Counted from the stretch's first letter, positions 32,049 to 42,118 are shown. The stretch is 64,000 nt of DNA from Arthrobacter sp. OVS8 (GCA_028370155.1 CP116670.1:434001-498000); one strand, 5' to 3'. A program made the numbers and translations. The notes: generated by a model not told the origin, from the letters alone.

Positions 32049-33355
32049 TCAGACCCGGGCCGACGTGCCGTTGGGCGAGGGTGCGGTGAAAACCGGGGCA
32101 GCCGCCGTCGGAGTCGGTTCCGGGAGGCGGAGCGGCTGCGTGGGCCGCTTGGCGTCAGGGCTGACCGAGACGACCGTTGGATCCTTGATCCGGGTCCCGG
32201 TAGCCGACTGCCACAGGTCGATGATCCGGATCATGGCGTCCGCAACGACGGGGTTGGGGACCAGATTCGAGTGGTAGAGCATCTCGGCGTTGGTTTCTGA
32301 GCTGAAGGCCCCGTTTTCGATGAACCACATGAGCGGGGACAGCAGTCCGGCGAGTTCGAACAGTTCCCGGGTCTCGCGGGGAGGCGTGATCCCCACACGC
32401 GCCCCGATGGCCGCCAACCGGTCCGCGGGGTTACCGTTGGCGTCGGCTTCGGCCTTGAGATCCTTGACTACGGACGTGTCGTATTCCACCGTGAGATGGA
32501 ACCAGCTGAGCATGGTGACGTACGCGTATTCCTCCTGGGCCAGCATGCCGCCGCGGCGCCGCATCGTGAGCATCTCGGCGATCGATTGGCACAGATACGC
32601 GATGAAGCTGCGGTCAGTGGCGTTGGGTCCACCTTGGTTCCGGTCGTTGAGGATGCCCTGCCAGACCTGCCGCAGCAGTTCCTCCCAGAGGTCGAAGAAG
32701 CGCGTGTTCGAGCCGGCGCCGACGTCGCGCTTCCACGGCTGGCCCTCCAACGGGGCGCCGAGCGGCGGGTGGGACAGGTCCCGGCCAAACATGCGCCAGT
32801 ACGCGTTGCGCCGGTTGACCCGCGCATCCGGCCGCAACTGGCTGGAGACTCCGAGGATATGGAAGGCCGGGGGATCCCGGAAGAAAAGTTCCTCGGTGTG
32901 CCTCGCCCAAAGCAGCGTGGGAAGGCTGGGGGCGCGAGCGTCTCACCCACCTTGTAACGGCGGACCACTTCGCCCAGGATCTCGACTATTCCGGTATTTT
33001 CCAGCAGGAAGGCATAGATGAGGTGGTCCCAGGGCAGCGGCGTCGTTGTGCCCAAGGGAGTGGGCTCCTGATATCCGGGCGGGATCACCGTTCCGGGGCT
33101 GATGCCGGAAGGCAGCGCGGTCAGCAGCCCCGGCGGCATTTTCAGCCCGTCCACAACAGCCTGGTTTCCCGTAGTCGTGCTCGGGAGAGTGGGCGGAGCG
33201 GGAAGGAAACTGGCCAACCCGTTGACGGCGAAGGCTTCTTCCAGCCACCGGCTCAGCTGGATGGGATTGTGGGCAAACACCACTTCGGGGTTGGGAACGG
33301 CATTGGGGGTTGTCAGCGTCGGATCAACCACCAGTCGGGCGAGGGTGCGGAACAT
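32049..33355 (-). CDS. Unknown protein of the 29-38 kb operon (frame split)
   Basis: About 435 residues, not recognised. Mostly helical with Trp- and Tyr-rich segments (RRNAYWRMFGRDLSHP, DLWEELLRQVWQGILNDRN, EYAYVTMLSWFHLTVEYD) and Pro-rich linkers near residues 55-110 and at the C-terminus. No signal peptide or membrane helix. One break, at the G run 32928-32932. The ATG at 33355 follows GGAGG. It lies 18 bp upstream of the peptidoglycan hydrolase gene. By context it is a structural or scaffolding partner, but that is inference only. Confidence 0.7.
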
Positions 33356-33382
33356 TGTGGGGCCTCCAAAGGTTTCTGGTGG

Positions 33383-34101
33383 TCAGCGCCGAAACGGGAT
33401 GCCCAGCGCGATCGGAGTTTCCTGGTCGTCAAGCAGTTCGACGAAGTGGACCTGGTCTGAATCGAGGCCCAGATATCCGTCGCCGACCTCGTTGGCGGGA
33501 GCGTGGGCCAGCCCGCCGTCGAGGAATTTGACCACCACGGTTTCGGTGGATTGCGGCAACGGTGCCACGAATTTGAGCAGGTAAGGCGGCGTTCGTTCTC
33601 CGGGGTTGTCCAGGATTTCCGGCGACGGAATCAGGGTGTCCTTCTGCTGGACGCCGGTGCGTTTCCGGCTGCCCAAAACGCTGGAGAGCGCATTGAACTG
33701 CAACGCCAGCAACAACTGCTCCGGTTCCGCGTCGATCACGCGGGGTCCGCGGCTGTCCCGTTTCCTGGGTTCGTTCTTCCTTTCGATTTCCTGCCTCAGT
33801 ACCTCGTCAGACGCCTGCCGTGAGCTGCGCTCGGCGAGCAACTCCTGCACGAGGGCAATGTCCGTCTCCTTCAGCCGCAGTTGCTGGGCCAACAGCACGT
33901 TCTGCTCATTCAGGACTTCCTGATCGATTCCGCCATTTCCTTACTGAAGTCGCGGGCGGCATCCCGGATCGCCTGGGCCGTGGCTTCCTGGGCCGTTGTG
34001 TCCCGGGCTGCGGTCTTGGCGGGGCCTCTGGCCGTGACTTTGGCCTCCGCCGGCTTCGCCTGCCCCGGTGATGCCGCCGCACCGGTGTCCTTCTGTTCCA
34101 T
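33383..34101 (-). CDS. Unknown protein with Ala/Lys-rich N-terminus and coiled coil (frame split)
   Basis: About 239 residues. Residues 1-40 are disordered and Ala/Lys/Pro-rich. Residues about 40-105 form a charged helix (AIRDAARDFSKEMAESIQEV, then LRLKETDIALVQELLAERS). The C-terminal 120 residues look like a beta domain (PPYLLKFVAPLP, TVVVKFLDGGLAHAP, LDSDQVHFVELLDDQE). One break at about 33923 divides it into two apparent short genes. No recognised family. Confidence 0.68.
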
Positions 34102-34140
34102 TTCGATGTCACTTTCCTTCCGGTGTTGCTCTCAGGGGTC

Positions 34141-35389
34141 TCAGGCGGCGACGGCGGCCGGGCCGCCCATGCGTCGGAGCCAAAGTTCGACGGCGTCGTG
34201 GCCGGTCGCTTTGGCGTTGCCGTTCAGCACCGTCAAGGCAAGGACGCGCATGGCCTCCAGCCGCGCGAGGTAGCTGGAGGTGTAGAGGGACGTTCCGGCC
34301 CGTTCTGCCAGCCGGGCCAGTTCTGCCGGAGCCACGTTCAAGGGATTGGCGAGCGCTGTGATTGGGACACCGCCGAAGGCCCGCATGGGAGCGCGTGTGC
34401 AGACATCCGCCAGGGCGGCAGTTGGGCCAGGCTTGCCCGGCCGATTTCCTGTACCTCGCGGGAGGCAAATTCGAGTGGGTGGCGGTTGATCCAGGCCCGG
34501 GCCAGGTCGTCCCACGGGCCGGGGCCGAACCAGGACCGGCAGAGACCTGCGTTGAAGAGCACCCTGACCCAGCCAAACGGATGCGGGTCGCCGAACGGCA
34601 TCCGGTACACCTTCCGGCTGGGGCCGTCCACCACTGTGGCCAGCGCCGGCAGCGGCGCGTAGCCGAGCAGAACAAATGCGTAGACGTCCGCGGCCACCTC
34701 GCTGGCCCAGTTCCGCCAGCTCTCGGCCGCGACGACGGAAACCGGCGCAAGGCGGCTGTAAAGTGCCGAGCCCAGTTCCTCGGTCCAGCCGGTCAGGTGG
34801 GCCACCTGGTGGCCCGTTTCGTGGACCAGCGAGGTGGGCCGCCACAGGTTGTGCCGGGTGATCTTGATCGCGGCCACCGGGGATAGCGAGGCATCCCAGA
34901 GCCGGGCGCCGGATCGCAGGATGGAAGCGCCGATGCCCTTGTCCAGGTAGGTAAGGACCGGGGAGTGGGGATCCCGAGGGGACGCAGGACCCGGTCCATG
35001 CTGTCCACCGCGACCGCATCGAGGCCGCGCAGCACTGCGCCGATCCGGGGATTGGTGCGGGTGTTGACCGCGTCACCGTAGAAATCCAGCACCGTTTCCA
35101 CCTGTTCGTAGCGTTGCCGCAGTTTCAGCAGGCCGGTGCGGACCGCCCGCAGCTCGGCGGCTGTGCGGGCAGCGGCCAGGGCCGCGCTCAGGTGGTCAGC
35201 CTCCGCCACCACCGAGGTGGAAATGGACCGAAGGCTGGAACGGATGCTGAGCCCGAGGTAGCTTTCCAGCGACAGCCAGGCCGCGGGCGCGGCCAGCACC
35301 TCCAGATCCGTCAGGGCGATGCTGGCCCGACGCCAGTGGCGGACTTCCGTGCCGAGGGCCGACTGCTCTGTCGCGAAATCATTGGCCAC
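34141..35389 (-). CDS. Gluzincin-type zinc metallopeptidase of the 29-38 kb operon (frames split)
   Basis: About 416 residues. The N-terminal half is helical. The zinc motif HETGH (in TSLVHETGHQVAHLTGW) is followed about 35 residues later by EVAAD, the ExxxD pattern that supplies the third zinc ligand in gluzincins; the catalytic Glu is present. No propeptide or signal is apparent. Breaks: 34413-34415 and 34960-34963. The GTG at 35389 overlaps the previous gene by 11 bases. It may process partner proteins of the operon. The family is not one I can name. Confidence 0.75.
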
Positions 35390-37622
35390 TGTACTTCCAC
35401 CCCGAATGCACACTTACCTCCGGCGCCGGGAGTTCGCCGCCCAGTTTTCCCTTGGTCAGTTCGGAAAACGTGATCGAGATGGTCACCCCGCCCGGCGGCT
35501 CGGCCACCGCCGCTGCGAGCTGCGCGGCGCGCTGGGTCAGAAACTTGGACAACGACGACGCCACCGCCTTCATCAGGCGATCCACCGGGGCCGCCGCCTC
35601 GGCAGTGTCCTTGGCCAGCCCGTGCCGCACCATCCGGGCCGCCAGTACCGCGGGCAGCTTCGTGGCGTAGATCCCGTGCAGGGCGCCGAGCACCGAGGGC
35701 AGATCCCGCTTGGCGGACGGTGACGAGGGCTGAAGCATGGCCAGCATCTGCTGGGCCTGGCGTTCCGAGATCCTCAGCTGGACCCTCAGGCGCCGCCTGG
35801 AGGGTTCCAGCAACACCATAAGCCGCCGTGCCAGCCGGAGCCTGGCCTTGCCGTGCGCCAAGGCAACCGCCCGTATCCGGAAGTAGCGCCGGCCAACTCG
35901 TGGCCGCTGCCTGCCGATGGCCGGAGCCGCCCGGCACGCCGGCCGAGGGCAGGCTCGCCGAGGAGCAGCCCGGCGACATCCGGGGTGAGCAGCTGAAACT
36001 CCGTGGCGTCCGCCGCAACAGATTCGTCCGCTTCTTCATCCTGGGTCAGGTGGCCGAACTGGGTTCCCGGGATGGCCTCGAAGAGGTCCACCTCGGCTTC
36101 GAGCGGCCACCGGCGCACGCCGCGGTCGAGAAGATGGCCTTCGAGGGTGCCGCCGTCGGACCAGAGGATGGCACGGGCGGCCTGGCGGCTGATCCGCACT
36201 GGGAAGACCCGGGTGTATTTGCGGTAACGGTACCGGGGCCGTGCTGACCGCGGCATCAGCAGCCAGACCCCGCCTTCGCCGGCGGTCTCGCGCTCCGGCA
36301 GGTCGTGGTGCAGGATCTTGTCCGGCAGGTAAGCGGCGGCTGATTCCACGAACGACTCCTGCACAGCGGCTGCGAGCTGCAGTTGGTCCTCAAAAACGCT
36401 CTCGGGGAGTTCCATCAGCCTCAGTACGGTGCCCTCCACGGTGGACGCCACGGCTTCACCGGAGAGGAGCCGTTCCGACTCAGCCTGCGTCTCGAATCCG
36501 AAGACCTTCAGGCCCAGGTCGGCGACCGGCGTCGCGATCATCCTGGCGGGTCCGGCGCCGATCAGCCCCTTGGTGAGGCCCGCGATGATGCCTGCCACGA
36601 ATTTGACCACCCGCTGCCGGCCGATGATGGATATGCCGAGTTTGATCAGCGGCTGCACGGCCATGACTGCGGGCAGGAACTGTTCGATTTCGGCTTCCGG
36701 GCTGCTGCCTTCGGGCAGTTCCGCGAGCCGGTCTGCGAATTTGGCGCGGGCCGTGTCCAAGGCGGCTACAGCATCCGCGGACTCGTATTCGCGGGGCTCG
36801 GAGAAACTCTCACCGAGTTCGTCCTCGGCGTCGGGGGCGTAGAGGAACGAAGCGACTTCAAGTTCAAAAGCTCCGCTAGCCCCTCGGCGGACGCGGGGTC
36901 CTCGGCTTCGGCTTCGGCGACCCCCAGTTTGGCCGCCAACTGGCGGGCGAACGGCCGGATGCCGGCCGGCAGGCGGTTCATGGCGGAACTGATCACACGC
37001 TTGAGCAGCGGCCTTACCAGGCCTTTGAGCTTGTTCAGCAGGAGGCCAATGGGAAGGACTTTTCCGACGGCCGCGATGCCCTTTTTCACCAGCCCGACGG
37101 CGCCGCGTGCCAGCTTCTTTCCGGCCCGGATAATGCCGCCGATGAAGCCTTCGTAGCCGGAGAGCCCGTACTGCGACTCGTTGCTGGCGGCCTCGAGGAG
37201 CTGTTCAAACTCCTGGGCCGGCAAACCGTACACGTCTGCGGCCACGAGCCGTTCGGCGAAGCCGTCCATTGCGCGTTCCGCCTCGGCGGCAATGGGCTCC
37301 ACCCAGTCCTCCAGCGAGGCCCGGGTGTCCGCCTCCGCCGGAAGTGAGGACCAGTTCCGCTGATCCGCCAACTGGCGGGCCGCTGCTTCGTTGATGAGCT
37401 GGTCCAGGGCATCCACGAAATCTTCGTCTTCGAGTTCGGTGTAGAACGCCGCCGCCTCCTCGACCTCCGGGGCAAAGGCCTCCGTCATGAACCGGGCCGG
37501 GAAGGGCGTGCTCAGGGCCGCCTCGGGGGCTTCGGCCCGGGCAAAGGCCGGGGCCGGGGAGGTTCGGCCAATGACAGGCCAGAGAACAGCGTCTCGCCGG
37601 TGAAGCCGGACTGTGCGTCCAT
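35379..37622 (-). CDS. Large unknown protein with hydrophobic basic helical segment (three frame breaks)
   Basis: About 748 residues, first of the five-gene operon, with an excellent ribosome site (AAGGAGGG) before the ATG at 37622. Residues about 45-160 are acidic helices. Around 160-230 comes a Gly/Lys/Leu-rich segment (GGIIRAGKKLARGAVGLVKK, then VLPIGLLLNKLKGLVRPLLK) that resembles membrane-active amphipathic peptides. A second similar stretch (VVKFVAGIIAGLTKGLIGAG) lies near 330. The middle has Arg/Tyr-rich beta segments, and the C-terminus is helical. Breaks: about 35926-35928, 36859 and 37550-37553. No signal peptide. Not recognised. Confidence 0.72.
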
Positions 37623-37679
37623 GACACCCTCCTTACAGGATAATGTTTTCACCTTCTGTCACAGCTGTATTTTTCACCG

Positions 37680-37874
37680 TCAATCTTCTGTCTCCATTCC
37701 CGTCGCCGGCTCATCTTCCAGCTCGGCAATAAGTGCTTCAAGCAACATAATGAGTTCAACGGTGCCGAAAACCACCCATTCCCGACGGCTGCCGTTCGCG
37801 GTCCGTACCCGAACCATCACCCCTTGTGGGTTCCGCCAGACGCGCAGTAATATCACGGAACAATCGGCACTCAT
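37680..37874 (-). CDS. Small protein upstream of the five-gene operon
   Basis: A 64-residue protein (MSADCSVILLRVWRNPQG, then MVRVRTANGSRREWVVFGTV and an acidic C-terminal helix). The frame also opens 13 codons upstream with TTG at 37913; the ATG at 37874 is preferred, with a weak ribosome site. It lies 57 bp upstream of the operon in the same direction. The beta-hairpin plus helix layout suggests a small folded partner. No named family. Confidence 0.55.
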   Translation of the reverse strand: MSADCSVILLRVWRNPQGVMVRVRTANGSRREWVVFGTVELIMLLEALIAELEDEPATGMETED

Positions 37875-38000
37875 GGCGGAAATGATCCGCCCGGGTTCCT
37901 TATTAGCCGTCAACGTTGCGTAGCAATGTCGACGATCGCCGCGTAATGCGCGACCGGTCTCTGAATACTTTCCGCGTTATATGTCACGTGGGGTTTTGTC

Positions 38001-38765
38001 ATGACGTCTGCAACAAGCCCATCTTCCGTCGCAGATTCGAAATCGGAGGTTCACCCTGCCCTGTTCCTCTTGAACGGCTTTTCCTTATTCCTCGCCAATA
38101 ATCGGCTTCAGTTGCCCATTCACGCCCAGCGGGTATTAGCTTTTCTCGCAATTGCGCGGCAGGACGAGGTGACATGTTCCAGACAGGCCGTGATCGGCAA
38201 ATTGTGGGCGGATTCCACCGTGGATCACGGCCACGGGAGTCTCCGCACAGCCCTGTGGAGGATCCGCGCGGTGCACGGGTCCTTGATCTCAGCAGGTCGG
38301 AGTGAACTGGTCCTGGGCAGCGACGTGACTACTGACCTCCAGCAGTGCCGGGAACAGGCCGCCCGGCTGCTCGCACCCGGCGGGGACTTGTCTGCTGAAG
38401 ATACCAACAGCTCCCCGCTGACAGGGGATCTGCTGCCGGAGTGGGACGAAGACTGGCTCCTGATTGAGCGGGAACGGCTCCGTCAGGTCCAGCTGCATGC
38501 ACTGGAGGCGCTGGCCGTCCGGCTGCGAAACCTGGGGCGGTACCCGGAAGCGATCGATGCGGCGCTCCGGGCCAAGGCCATTGAGCCGCTCCGTGAATCC
38601 GTGCACGCCGTTCTCATCGACATCTGCCTTGATGAAGGAAACGTCGCTGCCGCACACGAGTACCTGCGGCGCTACAGTGCCATCTTGTGGACCGAGCTGG
38701 GACTACGCCCCTCGCCGCGGCTGCTGGAGCGGGTCCGTGACGCGTCCAGGCTTCCGCCCATGTGA
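38001..38765 (+). CDS. SARP-type transcriptional regulator with bacterial transcriptional activation domain (BTAD)
   Basis: A 254-residue regulator. The N-terminal 100 residues form an OmpR-like winged helix (FLLNGFSLFLANNRLQLPIH, then QRVLAFLAIARQDEVTCSRQAVIGKLW and ALWRIRAVHG). Residues about 145-245 are the BTAD TPR domain (ERLRQVQLHALEALAVRLRN, YPEAIDAALRAKAIEPLRES). No ATPase domain, so a short SARP. It is divergent from the small protein and five-gene operon, 126 bp away, and is their likely activator. Its upstream bases are AT-richer than the surroundings. Start not confirmed by a strong ribosome site. Confidence 0.85.
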   Translation: MTSATSPSSVADSKSEVHPALFLLNGFSLFLANNRLQLPIHAQRVLAFLAIARQDEVTCSRQAVIGKLWADSTVDHGHGSLRTALWRIRAVHGSLISAGRSELVLGSDVTTDLQQCREQAARLLAPGGDLSAEDTNSSPLTGDLLPEWDEDWLLIERERLRQVQLHALEALAVRLRNLGRYPEAIDAALRAKAIEPLRESVHAVLIDICLDEGNVAAAHEYLRRYSAILWTELGLRPSPRLLERVRDASRLPPM

Positions 38766-38776
38766 GAGGCCTGCTG

Positions 38777-39046
38777 CTAGGTTCCCGGCCGGCGTTCCAC
38801 CACCGCGTAGGCCTTCTCGTCGAAGAACTCCCAGTCCGTGACCACCATAAAACCGAGGGCGTCCACCCGGTCGTTCAGGACGTGCACGTCGAAGCCGCCG
38901 TCGCGGGGCTCGGCGTCCCACGTGGAGACGTGGACTTCGCCGTCCTCCAGTACCAGCAGTTCCGTATTGACGTTGAAGTCCTCCTGCGGCTCACCGCTGA
39001 GCTGGCAGATGGCGACACAGTGCCTGGTGACGTCGGGGCTGTTCAT
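38777..39046 (-). CDS. Hypothetical 89-residue protein
   Basis: A small soluble protein with a CQLSGEPQEDFNVNTELLVLEDGE segment (read in parts) and a C-terminal VVTDWEFFDEKAYAVVERR. GGAGG stands at proper spacing before the ATG at 39046. It converges with the SARP gene, 11 bp apart. No recognised family; probably a real gene because of the ribosome site and codon use. Confidence 0.6.
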   Translation of the reverse strand: MNSPDVTRHCVAICQLSGEPQEDFNVNTELLVLEDGEVHVSTWDAEPRDGGFDVHVLNDRVDALGFMVVTDWEFFDEKAYAVVERRPGT

Positions 39047-39240
39047 TTCGGGCCTCCGCTTTGGGGGAACGGTGATGCAATCATCCTATTCCTGAAACCG
39101 CGTCCGACGTGGGGAAAGACCAGCGAGAAGGGTGCCCGCAACCCCTCTGCCGTTACCTCAATGTGACATGCCGTGATCATTCCGTTACCGTTGTTGAGTG
39201 CCTGTTGTTTCCGAGACGGGCTCTCCCCAGCCGATTGCCT

Positions 39241-39424
39241 AACTCTGCCGCGGCCCGGGGATAACTAGAAGCAACGTCCGGCAGAGACGGGGAAACCACA
39301 TTTGACCCGCTGTTCTCCAGGGGTCTTGGGGTGAAGCCGCACGGCCCGCCATGATCGGGCCCGAGTGCGGCCGGGTGCCTCCCATCCGAATCCGACAGCT
39401 CACCTCGCAGGCATTGGGAGAGGC
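39241..39424 (+). ncRNA. ydaO/yuaA c-di-AMP riboswitch
   Basis: The leader of the NlpC/P60 gene carries the conserved ydaO parts in order: outer stem strand CTCTGCCG (39243-39250) pairing with CGGCAGAG (39279-39286), GGGGAAACCA (39290-39299), CTTGGGGTGAAGCCGC (39325-39340), GCGGCCGGGTG, then CCATCCGAATCCGACAGC and CACCTCGCAGGC, closed by CTCCC/GGGAG. In this class c-di-AMP binding turns expression off, and in actinobacteria the class typically controls cell-wall hydrolases. The aptamer ends only seven bases before the ATG, so control may act on the ribosome site or on premature termination. An open frame from 39351 lies inside the aptamer and is not a gene. Confidence 0.92.
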
Positions 39425-39431
39425 TCCTTTA

Positions 39432-40168
39432 ATGACTTTCAGCAATACCCGTGCGCCCAAGCGCGCCGATCTTCGCAGCAAACGCCGTACCGCCGGAACC
39501 ATCGGCCGTCAGGCAGCAGTCCTCGTCGCCGCATCCGGAATGGTGCTCAGCGGCGCCATGGCCGCCAATGCAGCCGACGCTCCGACGGAGCGCGACTCCG
39601 CCCCGGCGTCGTCCGTTGACGTCAAGGGCAAGGTCGCAGCACCGGTGATGGCGGACTCCGCCGTCAAGATCACCTTCGAGCGCCCCGCCGTTGAGACGGC
39701 GCCGCCCCCGTGGTCGAGGCACCCAAGCCCGTGGCCGCTCCGAAGGCCCCGGCGGCACCCGCCCCGGCTCCGGCTCCGGCTCCCGCCGCCAAGGCGACGG
39801 TCAAGGTCCAGTCGGCACCCGCCCCCGCCGCTGCCGCCCCGGCAGCCGGCGGAGTCAACGCCACCCTGCTGTCCATGGCTTACGGCCAGGTCGGTATCAC
39901 GCAGGACTGCACCGCCATGGTGGAGAAGGCCCTGAACGCTGCCGGCATTCCGGTGGGAGACATCGGACCGACGGCCTTCCTGAAGTACGGCAAGGTTGTC
40001 TCCACCCCGCAGCCCGGCGACATCATCGTCCAGTCCGGCCACGTTGCCATCTACGCCGGCAACGGCCAGGCCATCAGCGGCGGCATGAACGGCGTCAACG
40101 CCACCATGGCGCACCCGCTGTCCTGGCTGACCGCCACCGGTCCCGTGACGTTCGTCCGCGCCGGCTAA
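39432..40168 (+). CDS. Secreted NlpC/P60 cell-wall peptidase (frame split)
   Basis: About 245 residues. A long twin-basic signal peptide ends at SGAMAANAADA. A Val/Pro/Ala-rich linker follows, then an NlpC/P60 domain with the catalytic Cys in GITQDCTAMV, His in QSGHVAIYAGNG and a third polar residue downstream. It should cleave peptidoglycan stem peptides outside the cell. One break, at the C run 39705-39709, separates the signal region from the linker and catalytic domain. Controlled by the c-di-AMP riboswitch just upstream and ends at a strong hairpin. Confidence 0.88.
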
Positions 40169-40195
40169 CAGCAGCACCAGAAATAGCAGCACGCA

Positions 40196-40243
40196 GAAAG
40201 CCGGTCGATCGGTTGCCTTGGGGGCAACGGATCACCGGCTTTC
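40196..40243. terminator. Bidirectional hairpin terminator after the NlpC/P60 gene
   Basis: GAAAGCCGGT-GATC-GTTGCC (from 40196) pairs with GGCAACGGATCACCGGCTTTC (to 40243, read in part), with one bulged base and one mismatch, around a short G-rich loop. It lies between convergent genes and overlaps the last codons of the reductase-like gene. Confidence 0.75.
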
Positions 40244-40819
40244 GGCGTGCCCGCTGTCCGTCTCCGGTGCGTACCGCAGCAGCACCACGCCATTGCCGAA
40301 GGTGCGGCTCCCCAGCAGCCGCAGCGGCGTCATAGCGTCCGTCGGCTGGAACAGCGGCTTGCCTTGTCCGATCACTACCGGGTGGACATAGATCCGGTAC
40401 TCGTCGATCAAGCCGAGCCGCCTGAAGGCCGCCGAGAGATCGGCCCCGCCAACCGCGAGGTCACCGCCGGGCTGTTCCTTCAGTTTCACGATGTCCTCGA
40501 CGACGACGTCGCGCACCACCTCGGTATTCCATCCGGCCTCCGCGAGGGTCCTGGAGTAGACGATCTTGGGCATGTCCCGCCAGATCCGGGCGAACTCGAT
40601 CTCGGGGGCCGTGCTTGAGGGGCCCTGGTCCGCCGTCGGCCAGTAATCGGCCATCAGCTCATACGTCACCCGGCCGTCCAGGAAGGCCCCCATGGTCCGG
40701 AGTTCTTCGTTGAAGTGGCTGTGCAGTTCGTCATCGACCCGGTGCCAGCTCAGGTCCCGGTCCGGACCCTCGATGAATCCGTCCAGGGATACCTGCATCA
40801 TCAAAATGACCTTGCGCAT
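40232..40819 (-). CDS. Dihydrofolate reductase/RibD C-terminal-like protein
   Basis: A 195-residue protein of the RibD-C/DHFR-like family: MRKVILMMQVSLDGFIEGP at the N-terminus, FLDGRVTYELMADYWP near residue 47, and GGDLAVGGADLSAAFRRLGLIDEYRIYVHPVVIG (in parts) near 120. Such stand-alone proteins bind NADPH; the substrate is unknown and folate reductase activity is not implied. The ATG at 40819 is used; the longer upstream open frame is not real. Confidence 0.88.
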   Translation of the reverse strand: MRKVILMMQVSLDGFIEGPDRDLSWHRVDDELHSHFNEELRTMGAFLDGRVTYELMADYWPTADQGPSSTAPEIEFARIWRDMPKIVYSRTLAEAGWNTEVVRDVVVEDIVKLKEQPGGDLAVGGADLSAAFRRLGLIDEYRIYVHPVVIGQGKPLFQPTDAMTPLRLLGSRTFGNGVVLLRYAPETDSGHAESR

Positions 40820-41027
40820 TGCGGCTCCTATACTGGGCTGAGGGGCTGGGCTCCAGCGTACGCCGCTACCCGCGGCCGTGACAGGGCCGGGAAAGCCCGA
40901 CGCCGGGCGGCACCGGGCTCGCTGGACCGGCATTTCTGCGGACCGGACTCTTGCGCTCCGGCCGGGCCCGGGGCACAATGCAGGAAATTTGAAGCCGCGC
41001 CGCGGTACGTTACGAAGAAGGACGAGT

Positions 41028-42118
41028 ATGCCTGTGAACCCGCGTGTGGCGTCAGCCGAGGTTGCGCTCCCGCCGAAGTGCAGGGGCTGAGTCCGGTGGA
41101 GACTTCTGAACCAGGCCGGCACTCCAGCGGCGGCCGGCACACACCGGAGCCGGCCCAAGAGGCCGGGAGGACCCGACGCTTTGGCGGGATCCGCCCGCAG
41201 CTCCTGATCGTGCTGGTGACCGTCCTCGCCCTGATCTCGGCCGCCGGCGTTTATGCCACCATCCAGGCCGGTTCCCCGGTCGACGCCGGTGCCACGCCTG
41301 CAGCGTCGATTTCCGCCTCGGCGCGCGCCGCAGGAGCGGCGTCGGCAGCATCGCCGTCTGCCACCACGACGACGCCAACGCCGACGCCGACGCCGACCCC
41401 AACCCCAACGCCCGCCGTCGTCCCTCCCAGCATCGGACCGGCCCTGGACGCGCAAATCAACGCGGTCATCAAGGCCAACAGTGCGTACGGGTTCGGGGTG
41501 GCCCTCATCGATATGACCGATGGAAAGGTGCACACGTACGGGGCGAAGACCAAGTTTGTGGCTGCCAGTACCGGGAAGATCCTCGCCGCAGCGGCCTACT
41601 ACCATATGGTGGAAACCGGCAGGGCGTCGCTGGCGGCCCCGATGGGGGCGTCCACCGCTGGCCAACAGATCCGGCAGATGGTCCAGCAGAGCAACAACGA
41701 CTCGTGGGCGTTGATCCTGGCTGCCATCGGCCACAAGGGACTGACCGACTATGCCGCGTCACTGGGCATCCCGTATGACCGGACCGTGAACGCCCTGACT
41801 CCGGCAGAGATGGCGAAGACCCTGTCCGAGCTGTACAGCGGCCGGCTGCTGAATGCCGGACACACGGCTCAGCTGCTGTCCTACATGCAGAACACCAACT
41901 ACGAAGTGCTGATCCCGGCCGCCGCCCCTGCCGGGGTCTCCGTCTTCCACAAGTACGGTCTGCTCTTCGGCAATCTCCACGACGCCAGCATTCTGGTCAA
42001 GGGGAAGCGGGCGTTCGTGTTTGTGGTCTACACCCTGGGCCAGGACATGTCGGACATGGCTGCACGGACCCGCGTCATCCACCAACTTACCGGCACTGTC
42101 ACCGCCGGACTCTTTTAG
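41028..42118 (+). CDS. Beta-lactamase-like serine hydrolase, membrane-anchored (frame split)
   Basis: About 363 residues. A short cytosolic part and one membrane anchor (LLIVLVTVLALISAAGVYA) are followed by a Thr-Pro linker. The class A-like domain has STGK (nucleophile Ser and general base Lys), SNN in place of SDN, and HKYG in place of KTG. It may be a D-Ala-D-Ala-peptidase-like or lactam-cleaving enzyme; the altered third motif argues against a strong beta-lactamase. The likely start is the ATG at 41028 behind AAGGA, joined by one base missing at the G run 41083-41086; otherwise a GTG at 41096 would begin the protein. Confidence 0.82.

Noticed and set aside
28993..37622. Contractile injection system or phage tail module
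   Set aside because: Wall hydrolase domains fit, but there is no sheath, tube, baseplate, spike, AAA ATPase or tail-fibre gene in the locus.
39351..39431. Upstream start for the NlpC/P60 gene at 39351
   Set aside because: It lies inside the riboswitch aptamer, and the signal peptide starts properly at 39432.
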